Notes under the pieces: model-generated
Database searches by the model: none
What the model saw: only the letters and a program-made list of their open reading frames with translations
Told to the model about the DNA's origin: nothing
From: Lebetimonas sp. JH292
Lineage (GTDB): Bacteria > Campylobacterota > Campylobacteria > Campylobacterales > Nautiliaceae
Reading direction: 5' to 3'
Length of the DNA: 64,000 nt
Assembly: GCF_000523275.1 (NCBI RefSeq)
Contig: NZ_ATHQ01000001.1
Coordinates: 831,080-895,079 of the forward strand
Made by a program: the position numbers and the translations under genes
Shown: positions 55,959 to 64,000 of the stretch, piece after piece
Position numbering within the stretch: the first letter of the stretch is position 1
Layout of the letters: every line of letters begins with the position of its first letter

Positions 55959-56930
55959 GTGAAATATTTTTATTTTTCCTTTATTATTGCTGTTGTCGGT
56001 TTGGGGCTTGCTTTTTTTGTCGGGAGATTTGAAGCTGTTTATTTAACGGCAATTTTGGCTGTTTTGGAAATTTCCCTCTCCTTTGACAATGCAGTGGTAA
56101 ATGCAAAAATTTTAAAAACAATGGATAAAATCTGGCAAAGAAGATTTTTAACCTGGGGACTTATAATAGCGGTTTTCGGAATGAGACTTATAATCCCTAT
56201 TTTAATAGTGGCTGTTGCCGCAGATATGGGAATAATGGAAACTGTTAATATTGCTTTGTTTGAGCCTGATAAATATGAAAGTATTTTATCAAACACCGAA
56301 AATCTCATATATGCGTTTGGCGGTGCTTTTTTATGGATGGTTTTTAGCGATTTTATGTTTGAAAAAAAAGAAATAAAATGGATAAAACCAATAGAAAAAA
56401 CAGCCGAAAAATTTGGAAGGGTTAATAATATTTCTTTAATGATTGCGATTTTAATCGGAATTATAATAGTTTATGACGCCAAAAGTCATACAGTAGCAAT
56501 AGCTTATTTTTTAGGTATTTTGTCTTATTCCCTTTTAAAAGCGCTGGATGAATATTTTTCCACCGAAAATGTAAAAAATGGGCTTATGGGACTTGTTTAT
56601 CTTGAAATTTTAGATGCCTCTTTTTCTTTTGACGGGGTAATTGGGGCTTTTGCAATTACCTCAAATATTATTTTAATAATGCTTGGGCTTGGAATTGGCG
56701 CAATGTTTGTCAGAAGTCTTACCATCTGGATGGTTGAGAAGGAATTGCTTGATGAATACAAATATCTTGAACACGGTGCCCATTATGCAATTGGAATTTT
56801 GGCTTTTATTATGTTTTTAAAAATTTTTATAGAAATTCCGGAAGCCGTTACAGGGACTCTCGGGCTTATTTTACTGATAGCGGCGTTTGTTCATTCCAAA
56901 ATGGAACTTAAAAAATGTAAAATTAAATGA
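55959..56930 (+). CDS. TerC/DUF475-family membrane protein
   Basis: 323 residues, about eight helices. LAVLEISLSFDNAVVNAKIL and YLEILDASFSFDGVIGAFAIT are paired SFDN/SFDG motifs of the TerC superfamily, whose members export Mn2+ or Ca2+. The DUF475 branch is suggested. GTG start after AAGGATAAATT. Converges on murB with an eight-base overlap. Confidence 0.85.
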   Translation: MKYFYFSFIIAVVGLGLAFFVGRFEAVYLTAILAVLEISLSFDNAVVNAKILKTMDKIWQRRFLTWGLIIAVFGMRLIIPILIVAVAADMGIMETVNIALFEPDKYESILSNTENLIYAFGGAFLWMVFSDFMFEKKEIKWIKPIEKTAEKFGRVNNISLMIAILIGIIIVYDAKSHTVAIAYFLGILSYSLLKALDEYFSTENVKNGLMGLVYLEILDASFSFDGVIGAFAITSNIILIMLGLGIGAMFVRSLTIWMVEKELLDEYKYLEHGAHYAIGILAFIMFLKIFIEIPEAVTGTLGLILLIAAFVHSKMELKKCKIK

Positions 56931-57705
56931 TTTTTATTTCTTCAGTTAATTTTATTCCGAAATTTTCATAAACCCTTTTTTTTGCTAAATTGATTAAATA
57001 AATCATATCTTCAAATTTACCTTCTCCTAAATTTACAAAAAAATTGGCATGAATCCTTGAAATTTGAATATCCCCTTTTTTCATTCCTTTAAGGCCTGCT
57101 TTTTCAATCACTCTTCCGGCAAAATCACCTTTCGGGTTTTTAAATACACTTCCGAGGCTTGGTTCTTTTGGCTGATTAAATCTCAGATTTTCTAAATATT
57201 TATCCAAAAAGGGGTCATAATTTCTTTTTATTTCAAAAAGGGCTTCAAAAATCGGAGCATTTATGTTTGAATACCTGTAATTAAATAAAATATCTTTTTT
57301 TTCTATCCAACCGTTAAGTGTTTTTATGGCAATTAAATTATTTGAAATTTCTTCATTTTTCACTCCGGCATTCATTTTAATACTGCCGCCTATACTCCCC
57401 GGCAAATGTGAGAGAAATTCAAATCCTCCGATATTTTTTCTTTTGCAAAAATTATAAATAACCCTGTTTTTAACTTTACCTCCAACTTTTAGGTAACCGT
57501 TTTTATATTCGATAAATTTGTATTTATCAGATAGAATTCCTAAATTTTTCGCATTTGAAGAAATTAGCGTGTTTGTGGCCCGTCCTATTAAAAATTCATT
57601 ATTGTAATTACTTTCGTCAATTATTTTAACTTTAATTTTTGGCCCTATTTTTATGGAAGAAAATTTAGAAAAATTTATAATTATAAACTTTTCACCACTC
57701 ACCAC
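56923..57705 (-). CDS. murB: UDP-N-acetylenolpyruvoylglucosamine reductase
   Basis: 260 residues, FAD enzyme of peptidoglycan synthesis. Core segments: LGILSDKY, HLPGSIGGSIKMNAGV, NYRYSNI, EPSLGSVFKNPKGDFAGRVIEKAGLKG, HANFFVN. The only in-frame starts are two GTG codons (57705, 57702) inside a GTGAGTG repeat tract, giving MVSGEKF ahead of the natural FIIINFSKF. It follows fliQ by 12 bases. Confidence 0.92.
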   Translation of the reverse strand: MVSGEKFIIINFSKFSSIKIGPKIKVKIIDESNYNNEFLIGRATNTLISSNAKNLGILSDKYKFIEYKNGYLKVGGKVKNRVIYNFCKRKNIGGFEFLSHLPGSIGGSIKMNAGVKNEEISNNLIAIKTLNGWIEKKDILFNYRYSNINAPIFEALFEIKRNYDPFLDKYLENLRFNQPKEPSLGSVFKNPKGDFAGRVIEKAGLKGMKKGDIQISRIHANFFVNLGEGKFEDMIYLINLAKKRVYENFGIKLTEEIKII

Positions 57706-57717
57706 TCACTTTTTTCA
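57685..57717 (-). repeat. GTGAG tract covering the murB start
   Basis: On the minus strand GTGAAAAAA, GTGAGTG, GTGAGTG, GTGAAAAG run from the fliQ stop into the murB coding frame. The tract supplies both possible GTG start codons. Confidence 0.82.
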
Positions 57718-57987
57718 CTATCTCAAAAACGTCGGTATCAGTTTAAAAACATATGTTGTAAAATCTATCATTTCATTCATCATCCACGGCATTGTAAAAA
57801 TTAAAATCACCGCAATAGCTATAATTTTCGGAACAAAACTCAGCGTCATTTCATTAATCTGGGTTGTTGCCTGAAAAATGGAAATTATAAGTCCCACCAC
57901 CATACCTACTAACAGTGCCGGAAGTGAGAGTAAAAGAGCGAGTTTGAGTGTTTGTACCGCTAAAGCGATAACTTCAGACTGATTCAT
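57718..57987 (-). CDS. fliQ: Flagellar export apparatus protein FliQ
   Basis: 89 residues, two membrane helices: LALLLSLPALLVGMVVGLIISIFQATTQINEMTLSFVPK is the FliQ signature. Part of the type III export gate with FliP and FliR, neither of which is nearby. Its start overlaps the end of the PemK-like gene by 14 bases. Confidence 0.94.
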   Translation of the reverse strand: MNQSEVIALAVQTLKLALLLSLPALLVGMVVGLIISIFQATTQINEMTLSFVPKIIAIAVILIFTMPWMMNEMIDFTTYVFKLIPTFLR

Positions 57988-58459
57988 TTTCCATTCCTGT
58001 GGCTTTTTTTACGGCAATGTCAACTTTTTTCATTTCTTCATCGCTTAATTTTGTAACAATTCCTTTTGAAAATATTATTTTTCCTGTTGAAATTATTCCT
58101 ATTGCGTTTGCAACTATTTCACTGTCTTTACTCATTAAATCTCTTTTTTTTATGAATATTCTGTAATCTCCCCCGAGAATCTGTCCGGAAAGGGGTAAGA
58201 CTATTACCGTATGGTATAGCCCTTTAAAACAGGCTTCGTTTAAAAAATTATTTTGATAAATTAAAAACGGCCTTGTTTTTGCAGAATCGGTCAGTTTTGC
58301 AAAATATATTTCACCTCTTTTAAAATTAACAGGGGGTTCACCTTTAAATTCCCCTTCCAAAAACTCTATAAAACTTGCCCTTTGAGTTCTCGGTTTACAT
58401 TTTAGCGCTAATTCATTTCTTTCATACCATTTTTGAAATTCATTTTCACTACTCACCAC
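57974..58459 (-). CDS. PemK/MazF-like domain protein joined in frame to mqnD
   Basis: About 161 residues from a GTG at 58459 in the repeat. The domain reads NFKRGEIYFAKLTDSAKTRPFLIYQN, VIVLPLSGQILGGDYRIFIKKRDL and SEIVANAIGIIST, which resembles PemK/MazF endoribonuclease toxins. No antitoxin gene is evident. The frame is continuous with mqnD through the repeat peptide CESGENLPGRLKSGGVVSS, so it could be a fusion or have its own GTG start. Confidence 0.6.
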   Translation of the reverse strand: MVSSENEFQKWYERNELALKCKPRTQRASFIEFLEGEFKGEPPVNFKRGEIYFAKLTDSAKTRPFLIYQNNFLNEACFKGLYHTVIVLPLSGQILGGDYRIFIKKRDLMSKDSEIVANAIGIISTGKIIFSKGIVTKLSDEEMKKVDIAVKKATGMENESV

Positions 58460-58487
58460 CCCGCCGCTTTTCAACCGGCCGGGCAGG
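58456..58487 (-). repeat. Palindromic repeat module, copy 6
   Basis: On the minus strand: CCTGCCCGGCCGGTTGAAAA followed by GCGGCGGGGTGG, the same GC-rich subtype as copy 3. It is flanked by GTGAAAG-type and GTGAGTA units and is fully open in the mqnD/PemK frame. Confidence 0.86.
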
Positions 58488-58505
58488 TTTTCACCGCTTT
58501 CACAT

Positions 58506-59388
58506 CTTAAGTTTTTATACTCTTTTGGAATTAAATAATTTCTTACATCTTCCATATGTGGGATTAAATTGTTTTTATATCCAAGCTCAAAGAGTTTATT
58601 TAGTGCGTTTAATTGTTCTTCGTCCATTTCAACAGATTTATTGTTGGCGTAAAGGTCTAAATATTTATCCAGTGTTTCATTATCAACCCTTACCAAATTT
58701 CTTTCAAGAAGCATTTTTGAGAGTATGTTTTTATGCCTATTTGCAATATCAACGGCTTTTGTCAATATATTTTCTATATTTATGGCATCAAGTAATGGGA
58801 TAGAGCGCCTCAAAGCCATTCCCCCGAGAGGCAGGGGAATATTTCCGGCAAGTTCTTTCCATATATCCCACAGTTCTTTTTCCACTTCGAGTTTTTCATT
58901 GAAATTTAAAATACTTTCATGTATTAAAACCCCGGCATCAACCTCACCGCTTAAAACAGCATCTTCAATTTCAAGGAAATTTTTATATACAATTCTTGCT
59001 TTTGGATAGTAAATTTTAAAAAGCAGGGCATTAGTTGTATATTTTCCGCTTAAAGCTACTTTGAAATTCGGTTTTAACTTTTTGCCTTTTAATTTAACAA
59101 GTTTTGGCCCGTATCCGTATCCGAAACTAACCGCACATCTAAGCAGGGCATACTCATCTTTTAAAAACGGATAAGCACCGAAACTTATGGCACTTATGTC
59201 ATAAATATTTTGAAGGGTTTTTTGATTTAGTGTCTCTATATCCTCAGCTATATTGATAAATTTATAATTAAATTGTTCACTTTTCACTTTACACTTTACA
59301 ATTTAGTAGAAATCCATCCGAACTTAATGGCGTAGTACATAAATATATCGTCTGCATCCGGAGAATGCGCCAAATTATATGTTTTCAA
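58506..59388 (-). CDS. mqnD: 1,4-dihydroxy-6-naphthoate synthase, futalosine pathway, interrupted
   Basis: Menaquinone synthesis enzyme. From TTG 59388, after AAAGGA, it reads KTYNLAHSPDADDIFMYYAI, KFGWISTKL, then TAA at 59296-59298. The -1 frame resumes after the repeat with FNYKFINIAEDIETLNQKTL, DISAISFGAYPFLKDEYALL and ends near YLIPKEYKNLR. The break lies in TAAAGTG, TAAAGTG, AAAAGTG units flanked by AAATTG/CAATTT. Loss of menaquinone would be serious for a respiratory anaerobe, so the frame must be restored, or the base calls are wrong, or another copy exists. Confidence 0.8.
59276..59304 (-). repeat. Heptad repeat inserted inside mqnD
   Basis: On the minus strand AAATTG, then TAAAGTG, TAAAGTG, AAAAGTG, AA, then CAATTT. 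The 23-base insert is bracketed by an exact 6-bp inverted repeat, and its first unit supplies an in-frame TAA. It shares the core AAAGTGTAAAGTGAAAA with the dxr insert. Confidence 0.8.
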
Positions 59389-59421
59389 TTTAGTCCTTTA
59401 AAAATTAAATTTTTAATAACC

Positions 59422-59447
59422 TTTTTTGTTATAATTGTAACAAAAAA
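59422..59447. promoter_or_regulatory. Dyad over the recA -10 box
   Basis: TTTTTTGTTA, TAATTG, TAACAAAAAA: exact 10-bp arms centred on TATAAT at 59430-59435, just ahead of recA. Campylobacterota generally lack LexA, so a different repressor would be needed. It may also be an AT-rich coincidence. Confidence 0.4.
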
Positions 59448-59456
59448 AGGTCTTTA

Positions 59457-62015
<2,559 letters not shown>

Positions 62016-62050
62016 TTTAATGAAAAATGTAAAATGTAAAATGGAAAATT
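62016..62050 (+). repeat. TAAAATG/GAAAAATG tract
   Basis: Units AATG-AAAAATG, TAAAATG, TAAAATG, GAAAATT between the FtsB-like and AMIN genes. A decayed form of the family, lacking GTGAG. Confidence 0.55.
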
Positions 62051-62051
62051 A

Positions 62052-62629
62052 ATGAGAATATTAATACTGATTATAATGAATGTTTTGTTATTTGCAAGGA
62101 TAAATCCGTTTGAACCTGTAATTAATCCCCAAAATAAAATAATTATTAAACCCGAATTTTTTAAAGAAAAAAAAGTTTATTTGCCAAATGACGCAAGAAT
62201 TTTAAAAAAAATTATTTTTGTTTATCAAAATTCCAGCGGAGATATTAAAAATAAAGAAATTTTAATAAACAAAAATATTGATTTTCACTCTCCCGTAGTT
62301 ATTACCCATAAACCTAAAACTTTCGGAATTAAAGAATATAAATTTGATTCTCTTTTTACACTTTTTATCAAAAATAAAAAACTTTTTACTTAGAAACAAA
62401 AGATAAACTGATAAGAAATATGTTTTTAATTAAACCCTTCAGGCTTGTTCTGGATTTTCAAAAAAACGCAGATTTTTTAACGATGAAAAGAAATATAAAA
62501 AATTCTTTCGTAAAAAAAATTGTTGTAGGTAATCATGAAGGATATTACCGGATTGTTATATATTTTGATACGAATTATTCATATAAACTCACAAAAACAG
62601 ACGAGGGGATTAAAATTGAGCTCAAATAA
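62052..62629 (+). pseudogene. AMIN-domain-like periplasmic protein, frameshifted
   Basis: Signal peptide (MRILILIIMNVLLFA) and an N-terminal part end at TAG 62391-62393 after FIKNKKLFT. The -1 frame continues YLETKDKLIRNMFLIKPFRLVLDF, VGNHEGYYRIVIYFD, to 62629. The pieces together give one AMIN-like protein at the HP0156 position. The break is at an A6-C-T5 stretch (62378-62389), typical for both slippage and base-calling error. Probably binds the envelope. Confidence 0.7.
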
Positions 62630-63128
62630 CCTGCTTTTAACAGGTTTTATGGGAAGTGGGAAATCTACAATAGGCAGAATTTTAGCTAAAGAGATGAAAA
62701 CTTTTTTTCTTGATACGGATTTACTCATCGAAAATTTTGAAAATAAAACTATCAGTGAAATTTTTAAAACCCATGGAGAAAAAATATTTCGCCAAAAGGA
62801 GAAATACTGCTTCGAATGGATTAAAAAAAATGTTTTTAACACTGTTATTTCAGTAGGGGGAGGGTTTCCGGTATTTATTCCTGAGATTAAAGAAGCTGGC
62901 ATTGTGGTCTATCTAAAAGTGGATTTTGAAGATATACTAAAAAGAATGGATAAAAAAGAAATTGAAAAAAGGCCTCTTTTTAAAGACAGATCAAAAGCTG
63001 AGGAACTTTATTATTCAAGGACTAAAATATATGAAAAACTGGCCGATTTAACTGTTGAAAACCAAGATTTACAAAACAGCGTGAATAAAATAAAGGAATA
63101 TTATGAGAATTTCAAATCAAAACATTAA
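62616..63128 (+). CDS. aroK: Shikimate kinase
   Basis: 170 residues. P-loop LLTGFMGSGKSTIGRILA, shikimate-binding FLDTDLLIE and VSVGGGFPVF, lid KRPLFKDR. Fifth step of the chorismate route. TTG start at 62616 after GAGGGG overlaps the AMIN gene end; the longer open frame upstream is not conserved. Confidence 0.94.
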   Translation: MSSNNLLLTGFMGSGKSTIGRILAKEMKTFFLDTDLLIENFENKTISEIFKTHGEKIFRQKEKYCFEWIKKNVFNTVISVGGGFPVFIPEIKEAGIVVYLKVDFEDILKRMDKKEIEKRPLFKDRSKAEELYYSRTKIYEKLADLTVENQDLQNSVNKIKEYYENFKSKH

Positions 63129-63282
63129 TCAAATTATTCAAATTGATGTTCAGAAAAAAGCACAGGATGTTGTAAAAAATGTTTTGGGAAATATTCTTGA
63201 AAAAACTTTTGAAAACACAAAGGCCATAGAAGAAGCCGCAAAAGCCACCGGAAAAGGAAATAACTTAAATATTAAAGTGTGA
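63103..63282 (+). CDS. Small hypothetical protein after aroK
   Basis: 59 residues, MRISNQNINQIIQIDVQKKA to GKGNNLNIKV, starting inside the aroK end after AAAGGAATATT. Mostly helical and charged, no membrane segment or known motif. The good ribosome-binding site and overlap make it a likely gene; its function is unknown. Confidence 0.65.
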   Translation: MRISNQNINQIIQIDVQKKAQDVVKNVLGNILEKTFENTKAIEEAAKATGKGNNLNIKV

Positions 63283-63310
63283 AAAAGTGAGTTGTGAGTT
63301 GTGAGTTGGA
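63278..63310 (+). repeat. GTGAGTT tract covering the glycosylase start
   Basis: GTGTGAAAAA, GTGAGTT, GTGAGTT, GTGAGTTGG run from the small gene's stop into the next frame. The last unit gives the GTG start codon of the glycosylase. Confidence 0.82.
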
Positions 63311-63888
63311 AAAAAGAGTTAACTGATTTTTATCAAAAAAGAAAAAAATATATTCAAAAATATTTAAATGAAAATATTGATTTTACAGAGGTAACTGACC
63401 CTTGTATTGATAAAAAAAGGGATAATCCCATAATGATTATAGGTGAGGCCCCTGGTAAAAAAGAGGTTGAAATGCATTCGCCTTTTGTAGGAAAGGCAGG
63501 GGAAAATCTGAATTATCTTATAAATTTAAGCGGACTTGATAGGTGCAGGGATTTTTTAATAACCAACGCCTTTCCGTTTAGAACATTTGAAGATAATAAA
63601 AACAGAACTCCAAAAGCAAATGAACTTAAAATTGGTGCTGAACTACTTGAAAAAGAAATAAATATTGTAAAACCTTCTATTATTTTGCTTCTTGGAAATT
63701 CTGCAATTAAAGCATTTTCTTATATAGATAAATTTAAAGATGTTAAAAATTTAAAAAAATGCGGCATTTATGAAATAAACGGATTTAAAATCGGGGTTTG
63801 TTTTCATCCTTCGCCTCTTGCATTTAACAGAATTGATATAAGAAACGATTTAGAAAAATTTTTTAAAAATTTAAAAAATTATTTATGA
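63301..63888 (+). CDS. Uracil-DNA glycosylase superfamily protein (family 4-like)
   Basis: 195 residues. Motif GEAPGKKEVEMHSPFVGKAGENL, then TNAFPFRTFEDNKNRTP, LLGNSAIKAF and CFHPSPLAFNR, the order seen in family 4 glycosylases that cut uracil from DNA. Several cysteines could hold an iron-sulfur cluster, but the standard spacing is not clear. Its start codon is inside a GTGAGTT tract (63301), and no other in-frame start precedes the motif. Confidence 0.85.
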   Translation: MSWKKELTDFYQKRKKYIQKYLNENIDFTEVTDPCIDKKRDNPIMIIGEAPGKKEVEMHSPFVGKAGENLNYLINLSGLDRCRDFLITNAFPFRTFEDNKNRTPKANELKIGAELLEKEINIVKPSIILLLGNSAIKAFSYIDKFKDVKNLKKCGIYEINGFKIGVCFHPSPLAFNRIDIRNDLEKFFKNLKNYL

Positions 63889-64000
63889 TTTTAAAATATG
63901 TTTTAAAGATTTTTCAATTGTGGGATATTTGAATTTAAATCCTTTTTCCAGTAATCTTTTTGGATAGACTTCTTTAGAATTTGTTAAAACGCCGCTCCCT
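63883..64000 (-). CDS. TIGR01777-type NAD-dependent epimerase, C-terminal end (partial)
   Basis: Reading the minus strand from base 63999, 38 codons end in TAA at 63883-63885. The segment EVYPKRLLEKGFKFKYPTIEKSLKHIL is the C-terminal DUF1731 region of the SulA/YfcH-type epimerase family. The rest lies beyond the window. It converges on the glycosylase gene with a six-base overlap. Confidence 0.85.
   Translation of the reverse strand, partial: GSGVLTNSKEVYPKRLLEKGFKFKYPTIEKSLKHILKS

Overview
The window is a dense, AT-rich chromosomal segment with no tRNA, rRNA, CRISPR array or prophage. It looks like a chemolithoautotrophic member of the Campylobacterota, most likely Nautiliales (Nautilia/Caminibacter/Lebetimonas type). 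The reasons are an HsrA-type orphan regulator beside a ferredoxin and Ppx/GppA, an HP0268-type small protein beside miaB, the recA-eno-coiled coil-AMIN-aroK order, the NFACT-small protein-cdsA-dxr order, futalosine-pathway MqnD, a four-subunit pyruvate:ferredoxin oxidoreductase, and carboxyspermidine-type polyamine genes. The genus is inference.

Layout: 1-1.3 kb, end of a ribosomal/secretion operon (secY end, map, infA). 1.4-4.0 kb (minus), nadA-nadC-phoH-like. 4.1-9.2 kb (plus), plsY, folB, hsrA, ferredoxin, ppx/gppA, lipoprotein, MnmC-type oxidoreductase. 9.3-10.9 kb, livG-livF without permeases. 10.8-15.6 kb (minus), glnK-amtB followed by a membrane sensor, a degenerate AAA+/Fis protein, a PAS/kinase-like protein and a DnaQ-type exonuclease. 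15.7-18.2 kb, ferredoxin-thioredoxin reductase, rhodanese, CiaB/M3-like protein. 18.2-22.8 kb (minus), HdeD-like, ArnT-like glycosyltransferase (frameshifted), two tandem carboxy(nor)spermidine dehydrogenases (one frameshifted). 22.8-29.0 kb, aguB, rpe, trpF, NFACT, cdsA, dxr (two frames), gph. 29.0-31.8 kb (minus), trkH-trkA. 31.9-35.1 kb, porCDAB with a split beta subunit. 35.2-38.1 kb (minus), corA with an unusual leader and a two-component pair. 38.1-49.2 kb, tsaD, rpsU, AEC carrier, pyrG, recJ, cNMP-binding protein, permease, mnmD, cytochrome c peroxidase, EAL protein. 49.4-54.7 kb (minus), yraN, thioesterase, PilM/N/O-like trio, Xer recombinase, miaB, HP0268-like. 54.8-64 kb, nusA, TerC-like, murB, fliQ, PemK-like, mqnD, recA, eno, FtsB-like, AMIN, aroK, small protein, uracil-DNA glycosylase, epimerase end.

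The most striking signal is a dispersed short-repeat family. It consists of 7- and 9-base tandem units (GTGAGTN, GTGAAAATG, TAAAGTG) often joined to a palindromic hairpin module with a conserved core (six copies). It lies between co-directional genes and also inside genes. It supplies the start codons of murB, a uracil-DNA glycosylase and possibly a PemK-like gene. It encodes in-frame inserts in recJ and the MnmC-type oxidoreductase, gives folB an N-terminal peptide, joins mqnD in frame to a PemK-like domain, and breaks the frame of dxr and mqnD. In dxr the break sits on a perfectly phased A AAT TTA slippery heptamer. At least six genes are split between frames; whether this is recoding, pseudogenization or consensus error cannot be decided from this sequence alone. 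Other regulatory oddities are a G9 tract inside a promoter spacer (cytochrome c peroxidase), interleaved inverted repeats ahead of corA, a roughly 200-bp MITE-like palindrome and an 18-bp dyad ahead of pyrG, and several genes whose best start after a good ribosome-binding site would be AUA or AUU.
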